The notes beneath the pieces were generated by a model. The model saw nothing but the letters and a program-made list of their open reading frames with translations, was not told the DNA's origin and ran no database searches. 64,000 nucleotides of DNA from JAJQBJ01 sp964387095 (GTDB taxonomy: Bacteria > Bacillota > Clostridia > Oscillospirales > Oscillospiraceae), in contig CAYLVH010000001.1 of assembly GCA_964387095.1 (NCBI GenBank), positions 1 through 64,000 on the forward strand. Direction: 5' to 3'. The position numbers were made by a program, and so were the translations under genes. Shown here piece after piece: positions 34,129 to 41,427 of the stretch (position 1 is the first letter of the stretch; each line of letters begins with the position of its first letter).

Positions 34129-35358
34129 ATGACCCAAGCAATGCTAGAAAAGTACGCACACCTGATTGTCAAAAGCGGCCTGAATATCCAACCCGGCCAG
34201 CGGGTGAACATCTCGATTGCCGTTGACCAGTATCCCTTCGCCGCCCTGCTCACCGAAGAGTGCTACAAGGCCGGCGCCAGCTATGTCACCATCGACTGGA
34301 GCTTTTCAGGCAAGTCAGTTTTGGACTATACCTACGCATCCCTGGAGACCCTGACCACCACTTACCCCTGGGAGGAGGCCAAGGCAGAACAGATGGTAAA
34401 GGATCTGCCCTGCCGCCTGGTGATCCACTCCGAGGACCCAGATGCCCTGGCAGGCGTCTCCTCTGAGAAGGTCACCAAATCCTCTCAGGCCCGCACAGCC
34501 ATGATGAAGCCCTACCGCAACCAGATGGACGGCAAGTTTCAGTGGGTGATCGCCGCCGCTGCCTCCCCCGCCTGGGCCAAGAAGGTCTTCCCTGACCTGC
34601 CCGAGGACAAGGCTGTGGAGGCGCTTTGGGACACTATTATGGCCACCTGCTACGTCACCGAGGACAATGACCCCATCGCCGCCCGGGTGGCTCACGACGA
34701 GTTCACCCAGGCCAAAGCCAGATGGCTGAATGAGCAGAACTTTACCTCCCTGCGCTATCACGCCTCCAACGGCACAGACTTCACTGTGGGACTGATTCCC
34801 GGCGCACGTTGGGGCGCGGCCGGTGAAATTAACGGCGTCAACGGCGCCTTCTATGTGCCCAACATGCCCACCGAGGAGGTCTTCACCTCCCCCATGGCCG
34901 GCGTCTGCGACGGCACCCTGGTGGCCACCAAGCCCCTGTCCTGGAACAGCCAGATCATTGACAAGTTCTCCATCACCTTTGAAAGCGGCCGGGCTGTCTC
35001 CTGCAAAGCACAGGTGGGCCAGGACATCCTGGAAAAGATGATCCACATGGACGATACCGCCTGTATGCTGGGGGAGGTGGCCCTGGTTCCCAAGGAATCT
35101 CCCATCAACCAGAGCGGACTGCTGTTTTACAGCACCCTGTTCGACGAAAACGCCGCCTGCCATGTAGCCCTGGGCCGGGGCTTCAAGGAAGCGCTCCCCG
35201 GCGGCGAGGATATGACCGTGGCCGAGGCACAGGAGCATGGCATCAACGACTCCCTGATTCATGTGGACTTCATGGTGGGCTCTGACGATCTGGAAATTAT
35301 AGGCATCCAGCAGGATGGCACCCAGATCCCCATCTTCTTGAACGGCACCTGGGCGTAA
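34129..35358 (+). CDS. M29 family aminopeptidase (AmpS/PepS type)
   Basis: A 409-residue metallo-aminopeptidase of family M29, which removes N-terminal residues from peptides in the cytoplasm. Family blocks: NIQPGQRVNISIAVDQYPFA near the N-terminus, TDFTVGLIPGARWGAAGE near 215-235, NMPTEEVFTSPMAGVCDGT near 245-263 (a metal-ligand Glu), GEVALVPKESPINQSG near 310-325 and a C-terminal HVDFMVGSDDLEIIG (His and Asp ligands). AGAGGAGG lies ahead of the ATG. The stop codon shares its last base with the start of recQ (TAATG), so these two are translationally coupled. Confidence 0.92.
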   Translation: MTQAMLEKYAHLIVKSGLNIQPGQRVNISIAVDQYPFAALLTEECYKAGASYVTIDWSFSGKSVLDYTYASLETLTTTYPWEEAKAEQMVKDLPCRLVIHSEDPDALAGVSSEKVTKSSQARTAMMKPYRNQMDGKFQWVIAAAASPAWAKKVFPDLPEDKAVEALWDTIMATCYVTEDNDPIAARVAHDEFTQAKARWLNEQNFTSLRYHASNGTDFTVGLIPGARWGAAGEINGVNGAFYVPNMPTEEVFTSPMAGVCDGTLVATKPLSWNSQIIDKFSITFESGRAVSCKAQVGQDILEKMIHMDDTACMLGEVALVPKESPINQSGLLFYSTLFDENAACHVALGRGFKEALPGGEDMTVAEAQEHGINDSLIHVDFMVGSDDLEIIGIQQDGTQIPIFLNGTWA

Positions 35359-36881
35359 TGGCGATCCATTCCAGCTCCAAGCTGGAGGTCTTGCGCCAGG
35401 TATACGGTTATCATTCCTTTCGCCCCGGTCAGGAGGAACTGATCGATGTGCTTCTCTCCGGCCGGGACGCCCTGGGCATCATGCCCACCGGTAGCGGCAA
35501 GTCCATCTGCTATCAGCTGCCTGCCCTCATGCTGCCTGGAATCACCTTGGTGGTCTCCCCCCTGATTTCCCTGATGTGCGATCAGGTGCAGGCTCTGGTG
35601 CAGCTGGGTGTTCGGGGCGCGTATCTGAACAGCGCACTCAGCCCCAGGCAGCTGCAAAGGGCGCTGGACAACGCCTGCCAGGGAATGTACAAGATCATTT
35701 ACCTGGCGCCGGAGCGGCTGAACACCGCCGGTGTCCGCCGCCTGGTGGAAACCCTGCCCATTTCTATGGTCTGCGTGGATGAGGCCCACTGTGTCTCCCA
35801 ATGGGGCCAGGATTTCCGCCCCAGCTATCTGGAAATTCCTAAGTTCATCCGCTCCCTGCCAGAGCGCCCCACCCTGGCTGCTTTTACCGCCACCGCAACC
35901 CCCCGGGTCCGGACGGATATAGAAGCCCTGCTGGAGTTGTCCCACCCCTTGGTTACCGTCACCGGCTTTGACCGGCCCAACCTGTACTTTGAGGTGCAGC
36001 GCCCCCAGGACAAATTCGATGCCCTGGTGGCCTGCTTGGAGCGGCACCAGAAGCAGAGCGGCATTGTCTACTGCCTGACCCGCAAAGAGGTGGAGACGGT
36101 CCACCAGCGGCTGTGCTCCATCGGCTACCAGGCCGCCCGCTACCACGCGGGCTTGACACCTGAAGATCGGACCGCCAGCCAGGAGGATTTTATTTTCGAC
36201 CGCAAGCCCATTATTGTGGCCACCAACGCCTTCGGTATGGGCATAGACAAGTCCAACGTCTCCTTCGTCATCCACTACAACATGCCCAAAGATTTGGAAA
36301 GCTACTATCAGGAGGCCGGCCGCGCCGGGCGGGACGGCTCCCAGGCGGACTGCATCCTTCTCTACTCCAGACGGGACGTAAAGATCAACGAGTTTATGAT
36401 TGAGCAGGACGACGGCCAGGACACTGTGGACCCCAAGGTCCGGGAATTTCTTCGATCCCAGGAGCTGCTCTGGCTCCACCGGATGGTCAGTTACTCCACC
36501 CAGTCCGGCTGCCTGCGCAATTACCTGCTGACCTATTTTGGAGAAAAGCCCACCCGCCGCTGCGGCAACTGCTCCTCCTGTCGACGGATGACCGCCAACC
36601 AGGCGAGGGCCGCCGCAGGCCATTCACCCCCAGTTCAAATCTCCTCTGGGACGAAGGCGCGGTTCTCCGCTCTGGATGACGAACGGGCAAGGCTGGCCCG
36701 CCGCAGCGGCGTGGCCCCCTTCAACATTTTCACAGATCTGACCCTTCAGGAGATGGCAAGGGAGCGGCCGGAAAACGAATTCCAACTGATTCAGATTTCC
36801 GGCGTCACCCGTGCAAAGTGCAGCCGCTACGGCAGGGCCTTTCTCCGGGTCATCGCGCGGTTTTCGGAGGACAACCCATGA
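35358..36881 (+). CDS. recQ: ATP-dependent DNA helicase RecQ, short form
   Basis: A 507-residue 3'-5' helicase. Motif I (GIMPTGSGKS, near 40), DEAHC motif II (near 140), FTATATP motif III, the motif V-like NAFGMGIDKSNV and motif VI (QEAGRAGRDG) are intact. The zinc-binding cysteines follow (GCLRNYLLTYFGE ... RRCGNCSSC). The usual winged-helix RQC domain appears to be missing: an HRDC-like segment (LARRSGVAPFNIFTDLTLQE ... VTRAKCSRYG) comes about 50 residues after the zinc module. Overlaps the upstream peptidase by one base and the next gene by four. Confidence 0.93.
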   Translation: MAIHSSSKLEVLRQVYGYHSFRPGQEELIDVLLSGRDALGIMPTGSGKSICYQLPALMLPGITLVVSPLISLMCDQVQALVQLGVRGAYLNSALSPRQLQRALDNACQGMYKIIYLAPERLNTAGVRRLVETLPISMVCVDEAHCVSQWGQDFRPSYLEIPKFIRSLPERPTLAAFTATATPRVRTDIEALLELSHPLVTVTGFDRPNLYFEVQRPQDKFDALVACLERHQKQSGIVYCLTRKEVETVHQRLCSIGYQAARYHAGLTPEDRTASQEDFIFDRKPIIVATNAFGMGIDKSNVSFVIHYNMPKDLESYYQEAGRAGRDGSQADCILLYSRRDVKINEFMIEQDDGQDTVDPKVREFLRSQELLWLHRMVSYSTQSGCLRNYLLTYFGEKPTRRCGNCSSCRRMTANQARAAAGHSPPVQISSGTKARFSALDDERARLARRSGVAPFNIFTDLTLQEMARERPENEFQLIQISGVTRAKCSRYGRAFLRVIARFSEDNP

Positions 36882-37100
36882 ATTACATCATCATTCACCG
36901 CATAGAGGGCAGCTATGCTGTGGCGGAACTGCCTGACGGCCATCTGGAGAACATCCCCCTGGCTGAGTTGCCCCAGGGCGTCCGGGAGGGCTGGCTCCTG
37001 ATCTCTACCCCGAGGGGCGAGGTTGGATACTCAAGGCACTGCCCAGGCTCAGGTAAGCGCCAGAAAGAAGCTGGACAGCCTGTTGAAAAAGCGCGAATAG
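36878..37100 (+). pseudogene. DUF3006 domain protein with a frameshift
   Basis: Starts with ATGA overlapping the recQ stop and reads MNYIIIHRIEGSYAVAELPDG then NIPLAELPQGVREGWLLI, a typical DUF3006 N-terminus. The expected C-terminus is found in another frame: LDTQGTAQAQVSARKKLDSL then LKKRE and a TAG at 37098-37100. A single extra base somewhere in CCCCGAGGGGCGAGG (about 37011-37025) explains it. Members are about 70 residues long and usually accompany larger enzymes. As it stands, translation would run on into the terminator and beyond. Confidence 0.75.
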
Positions 37101-37113
37101 ATTTTATGAGAGG

Positions 37114-37148
37114 AAAAGACCTATGCGGCCGAAGCCGCACAGGTCTTT
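37114..37148. terminator. Bidirectional terminator, recQ operon / metal ATPase
   Basis: AAAAGACCTATGCGGC/GCCGCACAGGTCTTTT stem with a CGAA loop; T-runs on both sides. Confidence 0.9.
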
Positions 37149-37167
37149 TTGTGCTTTATCCTTGGAT

Positions 37168-39036
37168 TTATCTGGAGCGGTACATGGCCCGCATGGCGTT
37201 CAGGATGGCGATCACAGCAACCCCCACGTCCGCGAACACCGCCTCCCACATGTTGGCAACTCCCACTGCACCCAGAAGGAGGAACAGCAGCTTGATTCCC
37301 AGGGCGAAGATGATGTTCTCCCAGGCAATGCGAACCGTTCTCTTGGCAATAGAAACGGCCAAGGGAATTTTAGAGAGCTGATCGTCCATCAGTACCACGT
37401 CAGCGGCTTCGATGGCCGCGTCGGAACCCATGGCACCCATGGCGATGCCCACATCGGCCCGGGTCAGCACCGGAGCGTCGTTGATGCCGTCACCCACAAA
37501 TGCCAGCTTTTTGTCCCTGGGCTCCTCCACCAGGAGGGACTCCACCCGGGCCACCTTATCCCCAGGCAGCAGCTCCGCATAAACTTGGTCCATCCCCAGG
37601 CTCTTGGCAACCGCCTCACCCACCTCTCTCCGGTCTCCCGTCAGCATGACCGTCTTGGTAATGCCTGCCGCTTTCAGGCCGGAGATGGCCTCCAGGGCGT
37701 CCTCTTTTATCTCATCCGCAATGACGATACAGCCCAGATAGCTCCCGTCTGCCGCCACATAGACACTGGTGCCAATGGCGGAGCAGGGTTCCATCTTCAG
37801 ACCGGCCTCCTCCATCAGGCCCAGGTTCCCGGCCAGCACCGTCCGACCGTCCACAACGGCACGGACCCCCCGTCCTGCTTGCTCCTCCGCCTTGGCCAGG
37901 CGGGAATAGTCCGGCTTTTCCCGGCAAGCCGCCTCAATGGAGCGGGCAATGGGGTGATTGGAATAATGCTCCGCCAAAGCAGCCAGCTCCAGAAGCTCCC
38001 CTTCAGAGATGCCCTGAGCAGGCAAAACCTGAGTCACGGAGAAGCTGCCCCGGGTCAGGGTACCCGTCTTGTCAAAGACCACCGTATCCAGCTTGGACAG
38101 CAGCTCCATATAGGTGCTGCCCTTCACCAGGATGCCGTTTTTGGACGCCGCACCAATGCCGCCAAAGAAGGACAGAGGCACAGAAATCACCAGGGCGCAG
38201 GGGCAGGAGATGACCAGGAAGATACAGGCCCTCTGAATCCAGACCCCCCACAGGGCGCCTCCCCCCAGCACAAGGGGCGGAACAATAGCCAGAATCACGG
38301 CGACAATGACCACCGCAGGGGTATAGTAACGGGCGAACCGGGTGATGAAATTCTCTACCCTGCCCTTCTTCTCCGCGGAATTCTCCACCAGCTCCAGAAT
38401 CTTGGCCACGGTGGAATCGTCAAACTCCTTGGTGGTGCGCACCCGCAGCACCTCACTGCTGTTGACACAGCCGGAAATCAGCTCATCACCAGGACGGACC
38501 ACACGGGGCATTGATTCGCCGGTCAGTGCGGAGGTGTCCACCTGAGAGGTGCCCTCCACCACAACACCGTCCAGGGGAATGCGTTCCCCGGGCTTCACCA
38601 GGATGATGGAGCCAACCTCCACATCCTCCGGATCCACCTGCCGGAGCTCTCCCTCCACTTCCATATTAGCATACTCCGGGCAAATATCCATCAAGTCCGA
38701 GATGGACTTCCTGGACCTTCCTACCGCGTACCTCTGAAACCATTCTCCAACCTGATAGAACAGCATGACCGCCACAGCTTCGCTATACTCCTGGCAGCCG
38801 TAGGCGCCAATGGTGGCCACCACCATCAAAAACTGCTCATCAAAAATCTGTCTGCGGCCAATGCCTCGGGCCGCTTTGTAAACCACATCCCAGCCCACCA
38901 CAGCATAGGGCACCAAAGAGCAGATCAGTTCCGCATACCAGGGCGCCGGAACCAGGTGAAATACCACCAGGAACACGGCATACAGCACTCCGCCGCAGAG
39001 AATCCGAACCAGCGTTTGCTTCTGTCCCTTTGTCAT
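37168..39036 (-). CDS. Heavy-metal translocating P-type ATPase (P1B, Zn/Cd-type)
   Basis: A 622-residue P1B-type metal efflux ATPase. It lacks an N-terminal metal-binding domain; a separate HMA protein is encoded just upstream. Features in order: paired membrane helices at the N-terminus, the actuator TGES motif (ALTGESMPR near 195), the membrane CPC motif (FLVISCPCALVISVPL near 275), the phosphorylation site DKTGTLTRG near 320, SxHP-type NHPIARS near 360, TGDRR near 470 and GDGINDAPVL near 515. The CPC site fits Zn, Cd, Pb or Co export, and the SmtB-like operator argues for Zn/Cd over Cu. Ends at the bidirectional terminator. Confidence 0.93.
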   Translation of the reverse strand: MTKGQKQTLVRILCGGVLYAVFLVVFHLVPAPWYAELICSLVPYAVVGWDVVYKAARGIGRRQIFDEQFLMVVATIGAYGCQEYSEAVAVMLFYQVGEWFQRYAVGRSRKSISDLMDICPEYANMEVEGELRQVDPEDVEVGSIILVKPGERIPLDGVVVEGTSQVDTSALTGESMPRVVRPGDELISGCVNSSEVLRVRTTKEFDDSTVAKILELVENSAEKKGRVENFITRFARYYTPAVVIVAVILAIVPPLVLGGGALWGVWIQRACIFLVISCPCALVISVPLSFFGGIGAASKNGILVKGSTYMELLSKLDTVVFDKTGTLTRGSFSVTQVLPAQGISEGELLELAALAEHYSNHPIARSIEAACREKPDYSRLAKAEEQAGRGVRAVVDGRTVLAGNLGLMEEAGLKMEPCSAIGTSVYVAADGSYLGCIVIADEIKEDALEAISGLKAAGITKTVMLTGDRREVGEAVAKSLGMDQVYAELLPGDKVARVESLLVEEPRDKKLAFVGDGINDAPVLTRADVGIAMGAMGSDAAIEAADVVLMDDQLSKIPLAVSIAKRTVRIAWENIIFALGIKLLFLLLGAVGVANMWEAVFADVGVAVIAILNAMRAMYRSR

Positions 39037-39055
39037 ATTTCTCCCTTCTCTAAAA

Positions 39056-39274
39056 TCAAATCAAAATCCGGCAGTCAGGCTCCACCTTCTTGCAGACCTG
39101 CATGCAATCCCGCAGGATCTCATCAAACCGGGCATCATCAGCTTCCAGCGTCAGCTTTTGGGTCATAAAGCTGACAGAGGCATCCTTCACGCCCGGGATC
39201 TTCTTAATGGAGGCCTCCATTTTAGCGGCGCAATTCGCGCAGTCCAGATTCATCATCTTAAATTTCTTTTTCAT
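39056..39274 (-). CDS. Heavy-metal-associated (HMA) domain protein, metallochaperone
   Basis: A 72-residue free HMA domain with the metal site LDCANCAAKME (C-x2-C). It probably hands metal to, or regulates, the P-type ATPase 19 bases downstream. The remaining C-terminal cysteines (DCMQVCKK ... DC) are an uncommon addition. GGAGGAG precedes the ATG. First gene of a two-gene metal-resistance operon. Confidence 0.9.
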   Translation of the reverse strand: MKKKFKMMNLDCANCAAKMEASIKKIPGVKDASVSFMTQKLTLEADDARFDEILRDCMQVCKKVEPDCRILI

Positions 39275-39306
39275 AATAAGCTCCTCCTTAATTTAATTAT
39301 ATTTAT

Positions 39307-39359
39307 CATATGAGCATTTGTTCATATGTTGATTATAGCAGACTTTTATCGTTTGTCAA
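39307..39359 (-). promoter_or_regulatory. Promoter with ArsR/SmtB-type operator
   Basis: Minus strand: TTGACA (39354-39359), 16-base spacer, TATAAT (39332-39337), then the dyad CATATGAACAAATGCTCATATG (22 bases, 39307-39328), very like SmtB/CzrA/ZiaR sites. The repressor gene is not in the window. Confidence 0.75.
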
Positions 39360-39405
39360 CAGGGAAATCCAGATTTTGAAGAAATAGATTGTCCTTTTTC
39401 ACTCA

Positions 39406-39476
39406 TTGACAATTTCGGGCGAATTGGTATAATACTACATAGTGTCATGACAGTTAGGTTGACAACTAAGTTGACA
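39406..39476 (+). promoter_or_regulatory. Promoter and dyads ahead of the PTS IIC-like gene
   Basis: TTGACA (39406-39411), 16-base spacer, TATAAT (39428-39433). Downstream lie TGTCATGACA (39443-39452) and TTAGGTTGACAACTAA (39454-39469), then another TTGACA: repeated TGTCA half-sites that look like an operator. Confidence 0.65.
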
Positions 39477-39509
39477 TCCCCATGTTAATGTGAGAGAAAA
39501 GAGGTACTT

Positions 39510-40568
39510 ATGTCTAAATTCAAAGAATTTTTAAAGCGGAAGGACATTGTCATTTCCGCCCGCCGGTATGGTGTGGACGCCCTGGGTGCAATGGCTCAGG
39601 GGCTGTTCTGCTCCCTGCTCATCGGCACCATTATCAACACCATCGGCCAACAATTTAACATTGAATATTTAGAGACCATCGGCAGTTACGCCACCGCCAT
39701 GTCCGGCCCCGCCATGGCGGTCGCCATCGGCTATGCGCTGAACTGCCCGCCCCTGGTCCTGTTCTCCCTGGTGGCTGTGGGCTCTGCCGCCAACGGGTTG
39801 GGCGGGGCAGGCGGCCCGCTGGCCGTTTTGGTCATTGCCATCCTGGCCGCAGAGTTCGGCAAGGCTGTCTCCAAGGAGACAAAAATCGACATTCTGGTGA
39901 CCCCTGCTGTCACCATATTCGCGGGCGTGGCCCTCTCCACTCTCATCGCGCCCCCTATTGGGACCGCCGCAAACTATGTCGGCAAGGTGATCATGTGGGC
40001 CACGGAGCTGCAGCCCTTCTTCATGGGCATTCTGGTCTCCGTCCTGGTGGGCGTCGCCCTGACCCTCCCCATCTCCTCTGCCGCGATCTGTGCGGCCCTG
40101 GGCCTCACCGGCCTGGCTGGCGGCGCCGCAGTGGCCGGCTGCTGCGCCCAGATGGTGGGCTTCGCCATCATGAGCTTCCGGGAGAACCGCTGGGGCGGCC
40201 TCATTAGCCAGGGCCTGGGCACCTCCATGTTGCAGATGGGCAACATTGTCAAGAACCCCCGCATCTGGATTCCCTCCACCCTGACCTCCGCCATCACCGG
40301 CCCCCTGGCAACTTGCCTGTTCAAGCTAAACATGAATGGTCCACCGGTTTCCTCCGGCATGGGCACCTGCGGCCTGGTGGGCCAGATCGGCGTCTACACC
40401 GGCTGGGTGTCCGACGTCGCCCAGGGAACTAAGGCCGCCATCACCGCCTTCGACTGGATTGGTTTGATCCTGATCTGCTTCATTCTGCCCGGGGTCCTGA
40501 CCTGGCTGTTCGGCCTCTTCTTCCGCAAGATCGGCTGGATCAAAGAGGGCGATCTGAAACTGAACTGA
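39510..40568 (+). CDS. PTS_EIIC_2-type membrane transporter (orphan IIC-like)
   Basis: A 352-residue membrane protein with about eight to ten hydrophobic segments, resembling the PTS_EIIC_2 family (stand-alone IIC-like proteins whose substrate and phosphorylation partners are mostly unknown). Gly/Ala-rich helices include AMAQGLFCSLLIGTIINTIG, VGSAANGLGGAGGPLAVLVI and AICAALGLTGLAGGAAVAGC. A conserved NMNGPPVSSGMGTCGLVG loop lies in the last third. No IIA or IIB genes are adjacent. AGAGGT precedes the ATG. The dyad-rich promoter suggests regulation by a dedicated repressor. Confidence 0.75.
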   Translation: MSKFKEFLKRKDIVISARRYGVDALGAMAQGLFCSLLIGTIINTIGQQFNIEYLETIGSYATAMSGPAMAVAIGYALNCPPLVLFSLVAVGSAANGLGGAGGPLAVLVIAILAAEFGKAVSKETKIDILVTPAVTIFAGVALSTLIAPPIGTAANYVGKVIMWATELQPFFMGILVSVLVGVALTLPISSAAICAALGLTGLAGGAAVAGCCAQMVGFAIMSFRENRWGGLISQGLGTSMLQMGNIVKNPRIWIPSTLTSAITGPLATCLFKLNMNGPPVSSGMGTCGLVGQIGVYTGWVSDVAQGTKAAITAFDWIGLILICFILPGVLTWLFGLFFRKIGWIKEGDLKLN

Positions 40569-40588
40569 CTTCTCCATTTAGCCAAAAA

Positions 40589-40619
40589 AGCGCCTGCACA
40601 GCAATCTTGTGCAGGCGCT
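40589..40619. terminator. Bidirectional terminator, PTS-like gene / tatD
   Basis: AGCGCCTGCACA/TGTGCAGGCGCT 12-bp stem, 7-base loop; TTTTTT follows on the minus strand. Confidence 0.9.
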
Positions 40620-40631
40620 CTCCCGTTCTAT

Positions 40632-41402
40632 TTACTCAATTCCAAAGAACCGCTTTCCGTTTTCGGTGGTGATCCGCTCCACCTCTTCCACCGGAATCCC
40701 TTTGATCTCCGCAATCTTTGCCGCAACCAGAGGCAGCATCCGGCTGTCATTGCGTTTTCCGCGATAGGGCACCGGGGCGAGATAGGGGGAATCCGTCTCC
40801 AACATCAGGCGCTCCAGGGGAATCTCACGGATGACCTCCGGGGCCTTTCGGGCGTTTTTAAAGGTGATGACGCCGTTGAAGGAGAGCATCCAGCCCAGCC
40901 GTAGCAGCAGCTTGGCATCCTCCAGGCTGCCGCCGTAGCAGTGGAACACCCCCCGCACCTGGGGAAACTCCCGGACGATCTGCAAGCTGTCGTGATGGGC
41001 GTCCCGGTCATGGATGATGACGGGAAGGTTCAGCCGCTGAGCCGTAGCCAACTGCTTCCGCAGCATCTCCCGCTGGTGGACTCGGCCCTCCTGGGACTCC
41101 TCCCAGTAATAGTCCAAGCCGATCTCCCCCAGGGCCTTCACCTTGGGGTGGGCAGCCAGGGCCTCGATCTCCGCCAGCGCCCCGTCCCCAAGCCCAGTAC
41201 AATTTTCCGGGTGGATGCCCACGGCGGCATAGACGAAGCTGTACCGCTCCGCCAACCCAATGGCCTCCCGGGAGCTTTCCACATCGCAGCCAGGATTGAC
41301 AATCAGACCTATGCCGTGGCACGCCATGTCCTGTAAAACCTCGTCCCGATCCGCATCAAATTTTTTATCGTCATAATGGGCGTGGGTATCAAAAAGCATC
41401 AA
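40632..41402 (-). CDS. tatD: TatD family metal-dependent hydrolase
   Basis: A 256-residue TIM-barrel hydrolase/DNase of the TatD/YcfH family. Metal ligands are in place: FDTHAHYDD at the N-terminus, GEIGLDYYW near 97, a His in PVIIHDRDAH near 130, CYGGS near 157, and ETDSPYLAP near 205. In Firmicutes it is regularly encoded directly after metG, as here (25 bases apart), and both end at the terminator at 40589-40619. Confidence 0.95.
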   Translation of the reverse strand: MMLFDTHAHYDDKKFDADRDEVLQDMACHGIGLIVNPGCDVESSREAIGLAERYSFVYAAVGIHPENCTGLGDGALAEIEALAAHPKVKALGEIGLDYYWEESQEGRVHQREMLRKQLATAQRLNLPVIIHDRDAHHDSLQIVREFPQVRGVFHCYGGSLEDAKLLLRLGWMLSFNGVITFKNARKAPEVIREIPLERLMLETDSPYLAPVPYRGKRNDSRMLPLVAAKIAEIKGIPVEEVERITTENGKRFFGIE

Positions 41403-41427
41403 AATTTCTCCTTAAAAAGGGCGAAAA

